Positions 8,212 through 16,451 of a stretch of DNA of 64,000 bases are shown here, piece by piece. Under the pieces are notes generated by a model, which worked only from the letters and a program-made list of their open reading frames with translations, was not told the origin of the DNA and did not search any database. The translations under genes and the position numbers were made by a program. Within the stretch, counting starts at the first letter, position 1; each line of letters begins with the position of its first letter. This stretch comes from Afipia sp. OHSU_II-C1 (GTDB taxonomy: Bacteria > Pseudomonadota > Alphaproteobacteria > Rhizobiales > Xanthobacteraceae), in NCBI RefSeq assembly GCF_000497575.1, contig NZ_APJI01000007.1, forward strand, positions 1-64,000, read 5' to 3'.

Positions 8212-8350
8212 GAACTATCTTGAAATGCGGATTTATAAAACTATATTGACGTGGTTGTAATTTACAACCTTGATATAACAATCTGATTTAAAAGAGAAAA
8301 TATCAATATAAAGCTAAACATATGCGAATCTAATTCCTTGGGGGCTTCGT
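8212..8350. promoter_or_regulatory. Divergent promoter region of the low-GC island with a 17-bp perfect palindrome
   Basis: This 139-bp AT-rich spacer separates the two arms. GGTTGTAA T TTACAACC at 8253-8269 is a perfect inverted repeat with 8-bp arms. On the minus strand, TTGTAA inside the palindrome and TATAGT 16 bases further resemble -35 and -10 boxes, so a protein bound to the palindrome would block that promoter. AT-rich -10-like sequences (TATAAC at 8274-8279, TATAAA at 8307-8312) could serve the plus-strand arm. The small HTH-like proteins are natural candidates to bind here. Confidence 0.5.
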
Positions 8351-8566
8351 ATGTCTGATGCGCAGGAAACCACTAATCAGCTCTTGAGAGTCCTGATTGG
8401 GCTTACGCTGCTAAATGGTGAGAAGAAAACGCTTCGTCAGCAAGTCGAGTTGCTAAGTGATTTTGGGCTGAAACCAAACGAGATCGCGAAAATTGTTTGT
8501 CGCACGGGCACCTATGTGAACAAGGAGCTTGCGGGAATTCGAAAATCAAAAAAGAGGAAATCTTAA
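8351..8566 (+). CDS. Small HTH-like protein, plus-strand arm gene 1
   Basis: A 71-residue protein. An N-terminal hydrophobic helix (TNQLLRVLIGLTLL) is followed by a linker, a helix (LRQQVELLSDFGL) and a sigma-70 region 4-like or transposase-like HTH (KPNEIAKIVCRTGTYVNKEL), ending in a lysine/arginine tail. The layout GL-xxxEIAxI-xxxxxxV recurs in the other plus-strand members. The ATG is preceded by a G-rich stretch (GGGGG). Its TAA overlaps the next ATG (TAATG). It probably binds DNA; target and partner are unknown. Confidence 0.7.
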   Translation: MSDAQETTNQLLRVLIGLTLLNGEKKTLRQQVELLSDFGLKPNEIAKIVCRTGTYVNKELAGIRKSKKRKS

Positions 8567-8760
8567 TGCCAAAGACGCAGTTGAGTGCCGAGGCATTGCT
8601 GCATGAGATACTTGCGGTCCAGCAGAATCAATTAATTGTGTCGCTTGCTTTAGCTGGCTTAACCAAACATCAGATTCGCGAGATTGTGGGAGTTGATATG
8701 AACCGCGTCACGAAGACGCTCAAGTTTTTCAAGAAAACTCCAAGAGAGAAAAATGTCTAA
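8566..8760 (+). CDS. Small HTH-like protein, plus-strand arm gene 2
   Basis: A 64-residue protein starting at the ATG that shares one base with the previous stop; GAGGAAA lies upstream inside the previous gene. Pattern: helix (AEALLHEILAVQQNQLIVSL), then AGLTKHQIREIVGVDMNRVTKTL as the HTH, then a basic tail. The IVG-VDMNRV recognition-helix region differs from its neighbours, suggesting different DNA or protein targets. The last 8 bases overlap the next gene. Confidence 0.7.
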   Translation: MPKTQLSAEALLHEILAVQQNQLIVSLALAGLTKHQIREIVGVDMNRVTKTLKFFKKTPREKNV

Positions 8761-8953
8761 AAGCGCAGATGAAATTACGCATGAAAAGCTCGATTCAATA
8801 ATTGCATTGCTGCAATATCTCGTTGCTTTGGAACTGCAAAAGAGCGGCGTTCCGCAATCAACTATCGGTACGCATCTTCACGTAGCGAAATCGCGAGTTG
8901 TCGACATGCTTCGTGGAGTGGGAAAGCGAAATAGAAATGACGAAAAAAGCTGA
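8753..8953 (+). CDS. Small HTH-like protein, plus-strand arm gene 3
   Basis: A 66-residue protein. Helix HEKLDSIIALLQYLVALEL, then SGVPQSTIGTHLHVAKSRVVDML as the HTH, then the basic GKRNRNDEK tail. It starts 8 bases before the stop of the preceding gene and its own end overlaps the next start by 17 bases. Such overlaps usually mean co-translation of proteins needed in fixed proportion. I do not know a function. Confidence 0.7.
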   Translation: MSKSADEITHEKLDSIIALLQYLVALELQKSGVPQSTIGTHLHVAKSRVVDMLRGVGKRNRNDEKS

Positions 8954-9182
8954 CGTTGAGGCTGTTGAGACTATCTCACGAAAGCTGAACGTCCTTATAT
9001 CGCTCTCGCTTCGACAGCTAAGTGGAGACTCCGAATTCGGAGCAAAATCTCGAAAAAAGAATGTGGGCGATGCAGCGAGATATTTGTCCAGTATGGGATT
9101 AGAGCCCAAGGATATCGCGGAAATCCTTGGAGCTCCAATATCGAGCATTAGAACGCTGCTTACACCTAGCAGAAGGCGGTAG
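8937..9182 (+). CDS. Small HTH-like protein, plus-strand arm gene 4
   Basis: An 81-residue protein, the longest of the set. Helix (ISRKLNVLISLSLRQL), a charged linker with KSRKKN, then a second helix (GDAARYLSSMGLEP) and the HTH (KDIAEILGAPISSIRTLL) with a basic tail. It resembles gene 1 of the arm most closely (GL-xPxxIAxI). The ATG at 8937 lies inside the preceding gene; an upstream in-frame ATG at 8898 would add 13 residues and overlap more. It ends 12 bp before the convergent galU stop. Confidence 0.7.
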   Translation: MTKKADVEAVETISRKLNVLISLSLRQLSGDSEFGAKSRKKNVGDAARYLSSMGLEPKDIAEILGAPISSIRTLLTPSRRR

Positions 9183-9194
9183 CATCAATATAGG

Positions 9195-10067
9195 CTACAC
9201 GTACTTCTTCATCTCGCTCAACAGATCGCTGCGCAGGTCCTCGCGGTCCATCGCGTACGCAATGTTCGCGGCGAGGAAGCCCGACTTCGAGCCGCAGTCG
9301 TAGCTCTTGCCCTTGAACTTGAAGCCATAGAACGGCTGTGATTTGGCGAGGCCCAGCATCGCGTCGGTGAGCTGGATTTCGCCGCCCGCGCCGCGCTCCT
9401 GCGTCTCCAGCACCTTGAAGATTTCCGGCTGCAGGATGTAGCGCCCGGTGATCGAGAGATTTGACGGCGCGACTTCCTTCTTCGGCTTCTCGACCATGCC
9501 GTCGAGCTCGAACATATCGCCTTTGGGCTTGCCGACGCCGACCACGCCATACATGTGGACCTGATCCATCGGCACTTCTTCCACCGCGATGATGTTGGCC
9601 TTGTCCGCGCCCGCCGCGTTGGCGGCGTCGATCATCTGCTTCAGGCCGCTCGGCTTGTTCTTCACCAGCACGTCCGGCAGCAGCACGGCGAACGGCTCAT
9701 TGCCGATGATGTCGCGCGCGCACCACACGGCATGGCCAAGACCAAGCGGCGCCTGCTGGCGGGTGAACGAGGTCGCGCCCGCTGGCGGCTGGTCGCGCTC
9801 GAGGATGTCCATTTCCTTCAGCTTGTTGCGCTCCTTCAGCGTGTCCTCAAGCTCATAGGGCCGGTCGAAATGATCCTCGATCACGCCCTTGTTGCGCCCG
9901 GTGACGAACACGAGGTGTTCGATGCCGGCTTCCAGCGCCTCGTCCACCACATGCTGGATCAGCGGGCGGTCCACCACGGTGAGCATTTCCTTGGGCATGG
10001 CCTTGGTGGCCGGGAGGAAACGGGTGCCAAGACCGGCGACGGGAAACACGGCTTTGCGGATTTTCAT
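9195..10067 (-). CDS. galU: UTP--glucose-1-phosphate uridylyltransferase
   Basis: A 290-residue cytosolic enzyme that makes UDP-glucose from UTP and glucose-1-phosphate, for exopolysaccharide, lipopolysaccharide and glucan synthesis. The N-terminal nucleotide-binding signature (GLGTRFLPATKAMPKEM), VTGRNKGVIEDHFD, LGLGHAV, VLLPDVLV, YGVVGV and GKSYDCGSKSGFL are all characteristic, and length is normal. It converges with the last gene of the low-GC island 12 bp away, with no terminator between, so read-through antisense to its 3' end is possible. Confidence 0.96.
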   Translation of the reverse strand: MKIRKAVFPVAGLGTRFLPATKAMPKEMLTVVDRPLIQHVVDEALEAGIEHLVFVTGRNKGVIEDHFDRPYELEDTLKERNKLKEMDILERDQPPAGATSFTRQQAPLGLGHAVWCARDIIGNEPFAVLLPDVLVKNKPSGLKQMIDAANAAGADKANIIAVEEVPMDQVHMYGVVGVGKPKGDMFELDGMVEKPKKEVAPSNLSITGRYILQPEIFKVLETQERGAGGEIQLTDAMLGLAKSQPFYGFKFKGKSYDCGSKSGFLAANIAYAMDREDLRSDLLSEMKKYV

Positions 10068-10228
10068 GAGGCTCTTTGAGGCAGGAGAAACGATGAAGGC
10101 GGGGCTGGAACGGGTGTTAGCAGGTTTTATCGGGCCGAAAAACGGCGGGGCAGGTCATGAGTTCCGTAAAGGTGTGCGGATGAACGGTGCGTGAGTGCCG
10201 TGTGGATTTTTTGGGGCGGCTTTTTTTA

Positions 10229-10357
10229 TCCCTCCCCGTTGTGGGGAGGGTCGGTCGAGCGAAGCGAGGCCGGGGTGGGGGTCTGCGAACTTACCCCCGC
10301 CCGGCTTGTTGCGCGCAAGCGCTCGCAACGCGCCACCCTCCCCGCAAGGGGGAGGGA
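10229..10357. repeat. CCCTCCCC palindromic intergenic repeat, copy 1
   Basis: The left end (CCCTCCCCGTTGTGGGGAGGG) and right end (CCACCCTCCCCGCAAGGGGGAGGG) are self-complementary and flank a centre with GAGGCCGGGGTGGGGG and CCCCGCCCGG. A second copy with the same order of motifs lies at 46939-47071. It is the type of mosaic palindrome common between genes of this family. It sits in the 385-bp gap between galU and the transglycosylase gene. Confidence 0.8.
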
Positions 10358-10452
10358 GAAAAGCCGCGTCATCTCGCCGCCGAAAAATGCCGCGTTGTTA
10401 ATCGGGTGGAAACCCTGTCCGGGCCTCCTGTATCCGGGATAGTCTTGAGTGG

Positions 10453-11913
10453 GTGAAACGTAAAATGGCACGGATCGAGCGTGAAGAGAGCGCGTGGCGC
10501 ATGGCCGCGGGCGCAATCCTGACCATGTCGGTGATCGGCGCGGCGTCGATGCTGGCGGGCCCGGCCCATGGGCAGACCGCGTCGGGGCGCGGCGGCTTCA
10601 CCCTGCCGTTCACCATGCCCTGGAGCGACGTCACCGGTTCGATCCAGCAGCAGCAGCCATCGCAGGCGCCGCGCCAGACGCAGCCCGCGCCGCGCCGCAT
10701 GGCGCAGGCCGGTTCGCCGAAGGAATGGAGCGGCGAGGACGGCGCGTCCGGCCATCCCCTGATGACGGCGGATGCGATCCGCAATTCGGCGGCGAATTTC
10801 GATCGCTGCGTCGCCGGGATGTGGCCCGAGGCGGCGCGGCGCGGCGTTTCCGAGGCGAGCTTCCGCCGCTTCACGGCGGACCTGTCGCCGGACCTGCGCA
10901 TCATGGACCTGATGGACTCGCAGCCCGAATTCACCAAGTCGGTGTGGGATTATCTCGACATCCTCGTCACCGATGCGCGGATTGCGCGCGGCCGCGAGGT
11001 GCTGGCGAAGAACGCGGCGACCTTCGCGGCGGTCGAAAAAGCCTACGGCGTCGACCGCTACATCATCGCGGCGATCTGGGGCATCGAGTCGAACTACGGC
11101 ACGCAGGGCGGCGACCGCAGCGTTTTGAATTCGACCGCGACACTGGCCTGCGTCGGCCGCCGTCAGGGTTACTTCAAGGACGAGTTTCTGGCCGCGCTTG
11201 AGATTTTGCATCACGGCGACCTGACGCCGCAGCAGATGCGCGGCTCATGGGCCGGTGCGTTCGGCGCGACGCAGTTCATGCCGACCGCATTCAAGAAGTT
11301 CGCGGTGGATTTCGACCGCGACGGCAAGCGCAACACCGTGGACGACATTCCGGACATCATCGCCTCCACGGCGGCGAAGTTCAAAAAGGACGGCTGGGTG
11401 CCGGGACAGACCTGGGGCTATGAGGTCGAGGTGCCGCAGGGCTTCAACTATCTGCATGCCGACCGCGCCAAGAACTACACCATCGCGCAGTGGGAGCATC
11501 TCGGCGTCAAGCGCGCCGGCGGCAAGCCGTTCCCGCGCACCAGCGACAAGGCGTTTCTGCTGGCACCGGCCGGGGCCGATGGTCCGGGATTCCTGATGCT
11601 CGGCAACTTCCGTTCGATCATGCGCTACAATCCGTCGGAAGCGTATGCGCTCGCCATCGGGCACTTCGCGGATCGTCTGCGCGGCGGTGCGCCGTTCGTG
11701 CAGGACTGGCCGCGGCAGGAGCGGGTGCTGTCCCGCGCCGAGCGGCAGGAAATGCAGCAGCTGCTGGCGCAGCGCGGCTTCTATCGCGGCGAGCCGGACG
11801 GCAATCTCGGCGGCGAGACCAAGAAGGCGCTGCGCAGCTTCCAGGCCTCGATCGGGGCGCCTGCCGACGGGTTCGCCTCGTCCGGCGTGCTGGAGCGGCT
11901 GCGCGGGCGGTAA
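10453..11913 (+). CDS. Lytic murein transglycosylase (MltB/SltB type) with C-terminal peptidoglycan-binding domain
   Basis: A 486-residue exported protein that cleaves the glycan strands of peptidoglycan. Signal peptide about residues 15-40 (cleavage near AHG). A glutamine/proline-rich linker (60-90) is followed by the catalytic domain, with the predicted catalytic glutamate E212 in AAIWGIESNYG, and by GSWAGAFGATQFMP, both typical of MltB. Residues about 420-483 (LLAQRGFYRGEPDGNLGG) form a PG_binding_1 domain. The called start is GTG; the ATG at 10465 (four codons later) is equally possible. It acts in the periplasm on the cell wall. Confidence 0.92.
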   Translation: MKRKMARIEREESAWRMAAGAILTMSVIGAASMLAGPAHGQTASGRGGFTLPFTMPWSDVTGSIQQQQPSQAPRQTQPAPRRMAQAGSPKEWSGEDGASGHPLMTADAIRNSAANFDRCVAGMWPEAARRGVSEASFRRFTADLSPDLRIMDLMDSQPEFTKSVWDYLDILVTDARIARGREVLAKNAATFAAVEKAYGVDRYIIAAIWGIESNYGTQGGDRSVLNSTATLACVGRRQGYFKDEFLAALEILHHGDLTPQQMRGSWAGAFGATQFMPTAFKKFAVDFDRDGKRNTVDDIPDIIASTAAKFKKDGWVPGQTWGYEVEVPQGFNYLHADRAKNYTIAQWEHLGVKRAGGKPFPRTSDKAFLLAPAGADGPGFLMLGNFRSIMRYNPSEAYALAIGHFADRLRGGAPFVQDWPRQERVLSRAERQEMQQLLAQRGFYRGEPDGNLGGETKKALRSFQASIGAPADGFASSGVLERLRGR

Positions 11914-12046
11914 AACCGGTATTTTCCGGGGCCGGGACGCAGTTCCGGCCCTTGACGGGCTGGCGGCATCCCCTGTTTATGGGCGGCGATTTCGCCCTGT
12001 TGGGGCCTGAATCTGCTACTATTTTGCAGTATCGCCTGAGACAGCC

Positions 12047-13729
12047 GTGACCCGCATGCCGACACCGAAATCCTTTCTGCGCATGTTCACCGAACGTGGG
12101 CCCCTGACCGTTCTGGCGGTCGCGGGCGCCATGCTGTTCGGGATCGCGGGACCGGCCTCGGCGCAGTTCTTCGATTTCGGCTTTGGCCGCCCGCAGCGGC
12201 CCGCGCCGCCTCCGCAGCGCGGCGGCGGTTTTTTCGCGCCGTTTGGCGGTGGCGGATATTTTCAGGAACAGCAGCAGCCGCCGCGCCCGGTGGATTCTTC
12301 CCGTGCGCCCGCAGCCGCCAAGCGCGATACACCGGCCGATCGCAATGTGCTGGTGCTCGGCGACGCCATGGCGGACTGGCTGGCCTATGGTCTTGAAGAT
12401 GCATTGTCGGAAACGCCGGATCTCGGCGTGATCCGCAAGCACAAGACCGTCTCGGGTCTGATCAAGTATCAGCCCAAGGGCGATCCGCAGGATTGGGCCG
12501 CCGCGGCGAAGGGCATTCTCGCCACCGAGAAACCCGATGTGATCGTCGTGATGCTGGGCCTGCACGACCGCATTCCGATCCGCGAGCCGGTGGTCGAGAA
12601 GAAGACCGACGCCAAGCCGGGCGAGAAGCCGGTCGACACCAAGAAGAATGCCAAGAAGGATTCCCGCGCCAAGCCGAACGAGACAAAGCCGAACGAGACA
12701 GAGGCGGCGAAACCGGCGGACAAGCCCGCCGCCGATAAACCCGCTACCGATATCGAGAACAAGACCGCGGACAACAAGCCGTCTGATACGGAGGTCGCTC
12801 CCGACGACGATGACGCGCCCCAGGTCATGGCGCCGGAGAAGTCGCGCGCGGGTGGCGGCATGTATGACTTCCGCGAAGAACGCTGGGTCGAGCTGTACGC
12901 CAAGAAGATCGAGGAGATGATCGCGGTCCTGAAGTCCAAGGGCGTCCCGGTGCTCTGGGTCGGTCTGCCCGCGGTGCGTGGTCCCAAGGCGACATCGGAC
13001 ATGCTGTTCCTCGATGCGCTTTACCGTGACGGCGCCGGCAAGGCGGGCATCACCTATGTCGATGTCTGGGACGGCTTCGTCGATGACGCCGGGCGTTTCG
13101 CGCAGCAGGGCCCGGACTTCGAAGGCCAGATCCGCCGCCTGCGTTCAAGCGACGGTGTGTTCTTCACCAAGGCCGGCGCGCGCAAGCTCGCGCATTACAC
13201 CGAACGCGAAATCCGCCGTGTGCTCGCGGCCCACACCGATGGTCCGCTGGCGGTGCCGAGCGAAACCTTTGCGCCGGATTCCAACATCCGTCCCGGCGAA
13301 GCGGGACCCCGTCCGCTGATGGGGCCGGTGATGCCGCTGGTGGCGTCGCAGGTCGGCACCGATGAACTGCTCGGCGGCGTCGGCACGCGGCCAGCGTCCG
13401 TCGATGCGCTTGCCGCACGCACCTTGGTAAAGGGCGAACCGCTCGCGGCCCCTGCCGGACGTGCGGATGATTTTTCCTGGCCGCGCCGCGAAGTCGGCGC
13501 GCTCAGCGCGCCGCCCAGCGATCCGGTGGTCGCCGCCGCGCCGTCCGACGGGACGACGGTTCCGCCGAAGCCGAAACCCAAGAAGCAGCAGGTGGTGGTC
13601 CAGGGACTGTTCAATCCGTCGGCGCCGCCGCAACAGCAGCAGCGTCAGCGCGCCGCGCCGCGCGACGGGTTCTTCCGGCCTCCGGGGAATTTCGGATCGC
13701 CGTTCTCAGGCCTGTTCGGGCGCTGGTAA
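12047..13729 (+). CDS. DUF459-type SGNH-like exported protein with substituted catalytic residues
   Basis: A 560-residue protein with a signal peptide (cleavage near GPASA, residue 39), a proline/glycine-rich segment, and an SGNH-type domain from about residue 98. Block I reads VLGDAMADW, so the usual nucleophile serine is A107. Block III reads GLHDR where GxND is usual. The final block reads DGVFFTKAGARKLAHY with Phe where the catalytic His is expected. The domain is split by a lysine/aspartate-rich low-complexity insert (about residues 185-265), and the C-terminal 170 residues are proline-rich. It is probably a non-catalytic periplasmic protein; the family's role is unknown to me. Start GTG. 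Confidence 0.8.
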   Translation: MTRMPTPKSFLRMFTERGPLTVLAVAGAMLFGIAGPASAQFFDFGFGRPQRPAPPPQRGGGFFAPFGGGGYFQEQQQPPRPVDSSRAPAAAKRDTPADRNVLVLGDAMADWLAYGLEDALSETPDLGVIRKHKTVSGLIKYQPKGDPQDWAAAAKGILATEKPDVIVVMLGLHDRIPIREPVVEKKTDAKPGEKPVDTKKNAKKDSRAKPNETKPNETEAAKPADKPAADKPATDIENKTADNKPSDTEVAPDDDDAPQVMAPEKSRAGGGMYDFREERWVELYAKKIEEMIAVLKSKGVPVLWVGLPAVRGPKATSDMLFLDALYRDGAGKAGITYVDVWDGFVDDAGRFAQQGPDFEGQIRRLRSSDGVFFTKAGARKLAHYTEREIRRVLAAHTDGPLAVPSETFAPDSNIRPGEAGPRPLMGPVMPLVASQVGTDELLGGVGTRPASVDALAARTLVKGEPLAAPAGRADDFSWPRREVGALSAPPSDPVVAAAPSDGTTVPPKPKPKKQQVVVQGLFNPSAPPQQQQRQRAAPRDGFFRPPGNFGSPFSGLFGRW

Positions 13730-13810
13730 CCAGCGCTTGCTCCACGGCTGGATCGCATCCATTCGATGCAGTAGTGTCCGCGCGGCTGAAACTTCCCTCA
13801 GGTCGAGATC

Positions 13811-15862
13811 GTGAACAGAAAGCAACGCCGGGCTGAAGGAAAAACCGGCAAGGACGCCGCGCGCTCGTCCGGATTTCTCGAGGAAACCCTGTTCCACCAG
13901 GCCATGGCGCATCATCAGGCCGGACGGCTGCGCGAGGCCGAGGCGAACTATCGCGACGTGCTCGCCGCCAATCCCCGTCACACCGGCGCCCTCGGCTATC
14001 TCGGTCTGCTCGCGCATCAGATGGGTCACAGCGAGGCCGGTATCGATCTGTTGCGGAAAGCCATCGCATCGGACAAGCGCAGCGCCGAGCCGCATTACAA
14101 TCTGGCGCGCATCCTGTCCGACTGCGGACGCGACGACGAAGCCATCGTGCACAATCGCAAGGTGCTGGAGATAAGCCCCGACTTTCCCGGAGCGCGCAAC
14201 AATCTCGCCGCTCTGCTGCTGCTTCACGGCCGCTCAGGCGAAGCGTTGACGGTTGCCGCCGAAGGATTGCGGCGGGAGGATAGCGCGGGGCTCAAGTCGA
14301 CATTCGTGATGGCGCTTCGCTCGCTCGATCCTGCGGTGGTCAAGCTTGATCCGAATATCGTCCAGCTTCTGGTGCGGGCCTTGCGTGAGCCTTGGTGCCG
14401 CCCGCGCGATCTGTCGGCTGCGGCGGGAGTGATCCTGCTTCGCAGTCCGGCGATGACGCGCTGTGTCGAGCGGCTATCGCATGCAGGCTCCGCCCGGTTG
14501 GCTGAGCTATTTACGCGTGACGATCTCGCACTGTTGCATGGCGACGGCCTGCTGGAAGCGTTGCTCGGCACCTCGCCTGCTACGACCGTTGAAATCGAGC
14601 GGGTTCTGACAGCCGTCCGCCGCGCATTGCTGAGCGAGATTGCGTCAGGCGCGTTGGAGTCCGACGAGGCGTGGCTGCCGCTGGCGTCGGCGCTCGGCCA
14701 ACAGGGCTTCATCAACGAGTATGTCTTCGATGTCACCGAAGACGAGACAGTTCAGATTCGCCAGCTTCGCGATGAGATTGCCGGGGCGATCGCGCGGAAC
14801 GAGACAGTTGCGCCGATCAAACTCGCGACTCTCGCGAGCTATCTGCCGCTGCATTCGCTTCCCGGCGCTGAACAACTTGCGGAACGATCCTGGCCTGACG
14901 CCATGGCAGGACTGATCAAGCAGCACATCACCGATCATCGCGAGGAACTGAACATTCGGTCCTCGATTGAACGGCTGACTGCAATCGAGGATGACGTCTC
15001 GGAAAAGGTGCGCGCGCAGTACGAGGAGAATCCCTATCCGCGATGGAGCAGGATCTTCGCGGAGACCCAGCCGCTACCGGTGGATCACTATATCGGGATG
15101 CGGTTTCCCGGCGTGCCTTACAAGCCGCTCGGACATCGTGCGCTCGATGTTCTGGTTGCGGGGTGTGGCACCGGGCAGCATGCGATCCAGCGCGCGCTGC
15201 AGTTCAGGTCCGCCAACATCCTCGCCATCGATCTCAGCCTCAGCAGCCTCAGCTACGCGATCCGAAAGACGAAAGAACTCGGATTGACCAACCTGCGTTA
15301 TGCGCAGGCGGACATTCTGGCGCTGGAGAGCAACAGGACGTTCGACGTTGTCGATTCAAGCGGCGTGCTGCATCACCTCAAAGACCCGCTGACGGGCTGG
15401 CGCAGGCTTGCCGGTCTGGTGCGTCCAGGCGGGCTCATGCACATCGGACTTTACAGTGCGACCGCGCGTGCCGACATCAATGCCGCGCGGGCGTATCTTG
15501 CGCAGCAGGGCAGAGACTACTCAGTGTCCGAAGTGCGCCGCCTGCGGGCAGAGTTCGCAAGCCGCGCGCCGGGCGATCCGCTGCACAACATCACCGGGTT
15601 CAGCGATTTCTTCAGCACGAGCGAATGCCGCGACCTGCTGTTCCATGTGCAGGAGCACCAGTTCTCGATCCCGCAGATCGCGGATTTTCTCACGCAGAGC
15701 GGCTTCACGTTCCTCGGCTTCGAAACGCCATCGCGCATCAGCTATCTCCAGCGCTTTCCAAACGACAGGGCTGCGACCGATCTCGCAAACTGGACAGAGT
15801 TCGAAGCCGAAAATCCCTCGACCTTCGCGACGATGTATCAGTTCTGGATTCAGAAAAACTGA
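13811..15862 (+). CDS. TPR-repeat protein fused to a SAM-dependent methyltransferase
   Basis: A 683-residue soluble protein. Residues about 25-160 are tetratricopeptide repeats (HHQAGRLREAEANYRDVL; AHQMGHSEAGIDLLRKAI; ILSDCGRDDEAI). A helical middle region (160-400) leads to a class I methyltransferase: motif I VLVAGCGTGQHA near 447-458, ILAIDLSLSSL as the acidic strand-2 end, then VDSSGVLHHLKDP and LVRPGGLMHIGLY. TPR-methyltransferase fusions of this sort often modify proteins or glycans, but the substrate cannot be read here. Start GTG at 13811. It stands alone, 81 bp after the SGNH gene. Confidence 0.85.
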   Translation: MNRKQRRAEGKTGKDAARSSGFLEETLFHQAMAHHQAGRLREAEANYRDVLAANPRHTGALGYLGLLAHQMGHSEAGIDLLRKAIASDKRSAEPHYNLARILSDCGRDDEAIVHNRKVLEISPDFPGARNNLAALLLLHGRSGEALTVAAEGLRREDSAGLKSTFVMALRSLDPAVVKLDPNIVQLLVRALREPWCRPRDLSAAAGVILLRSPAMTRCVERLSHAGSARLAELFTRDDLALLHGDGLLEALLGTSPATTVEIERVLTAVRRALLSEIASGALESDEAWLPLASALGQQGFINEYVFDVTEDETVQIRQLRDEIAGAIARNETVAPIKLATLASYLPLHSLPGAEQLAERSWPDAMAGLIKQHITDHREELNIRSSIERLTAIEDDVSEKVRAQYEENPYPRWSRIFAETQPLPVDHYIGMRFPGVPYKPLGHRALDVLVAGCGTGQHAIQRALQFRSANILAIDLSLSSLSYAIRKTKELGLTNLRYAQADILALESNRTFDVVDSSGVLHHLKDPLTGWRRLAGLVRPGGLMHIGLYSATARADINAARAYLAQQGRDYSVSEVRRLRAEFASRAPGDPLHNITGFSDFFSTSECRDLLFHVQEHQFSIPQIADFLTQSGFTFLGFETPSRISYLQRFPNDRAATDLANWTEFEAENPSTFATMYQFWIQKN

Positions 15863-15999
15863 AAGCCGGGCGCTCGGGTTCCGCAGTTCCGCCTCCCTGC
15901 AATCGCTGCCAAAATTTTCTCCGGTTCCGGCATCTCCGATTTGGAACGGTCATTGCCATTAGCGGTTGATGACCGTCTCAACATGAAGAGGAGGACGAC

Positions 16000-16386
16000 A
16001 TGAAGATTCGTACGGCCATGGCAGTCGCGGCGATCGCACTGACGCCGGGACTGGCGCTTGCGCAGACCGCCACAGAGCAGGGCGCGCGCGACGGCGCGGC
16101 GACGGGTCACGCCATTGGTGGGCCGGTCGGCGGAGCCGTTGGCGGCACGGTCGGCGCAGCGGTCGGGACCGCGGTCGATATTCCGGCGGCTGTGATTTCC
16201 GCGGTCACGGGCCTGCCGGGACCGTCGGTCGTCGTGAAGGAGCGTGTGGTGGTCGGTGAACCGCTACCGGAATATGTCGAATTGCGTCCGGTGCCGAGCC
16301 ACACCGAGTACCACTATGCGGTGGTGAACGACCGGCGTGTGATCGTCGAGCCGCGGACGCGCCGCGTCATTCGCGTCATCGAATAA
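16000..16386 (+). CDS. DUF1236 domain-containing secreted protein
   Basis: A 128-residue protein with a signal peptide (MKIRTAMAVAAIALTPGLAL, cleavage after LAQ). A glycine/valine-rich stretch (GGPVGGAVGGTVGAAVGTAV) precedes the DUF1236 region: two copies of a short motif around PLPEYVELRPVP and the C-terminal YAVVNDRRVIVEPRTRRVIRVIE. It is periplasmic or envelope-associated, with unknown function. A good GAGGAGGAC ribosome-binding site precedes the ATG, and a terminator follows directly. Confidence 0.88.
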   Translation: MKIRTAMAVAAIALTPGLALAQTATEQGARDGAATGHAIGGPVGGAVGGTVGAAVGTAVDIPAAVISAVTGLPGPSVVVKERVVVGEPLPEYVELRPVPSHTEYHYAVVNDRRVIVEPRTRRVIRVIE

Positions 16387-16404
16387 GCGGCGTGAAACGA
16401 AAAG

Positions 16405-16432
16405 GCCCCGTCCTCGCGGCGGGGCTTTTTCT
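16405..16432. terminator. Rho-independent terminator, probably bidirectional
   Basis: GCCCCG pairs with CGGGGC around a 9-base loop and is followed by TTTTTCTTTT on the plus strand. The minus strand also has TTTTCG after the stem, so it can serve both the DUF1236 gene and the convergent ynfA. Confidence 0.85.
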
Positions 16433-16451
16433 TTTGCACGTGATGTCGCGC

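Larger units (their letters stand above)
7112..9190. other. Low-GC accessory island: array of five small HTH-like proteins plus a 293-aa protein
   Basis: Two sampled 60-base lines inside gave 33% and 47% GC, against 67% in a line of the adjacent galU. Six genes fill almost the entire segment: two on the minus strand (7139-8211) and four on the plus strand (8351-9182), divergent from a 139-bp AT-rich spacer. Every junction inside each arm overlaps (TGATG, TAATG, 8 bp, 17 bp), implying translational coupling. The right edge touches the galU stop codon within 12 bp. No integrase, transposase, tRNA or convincing direct repeats mark the ends. Confidence 0.75.

Noticed and set aside
7104-9196. Inverted 8-bp repeats AGCCTATA (7104-7111) and TATAGGCT (9189-9196) flanking the low-GC island
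   Set aside because: Too short to distinguish from chance, and the right copy overlaps the galU stop codon. Not claimed as element ends.
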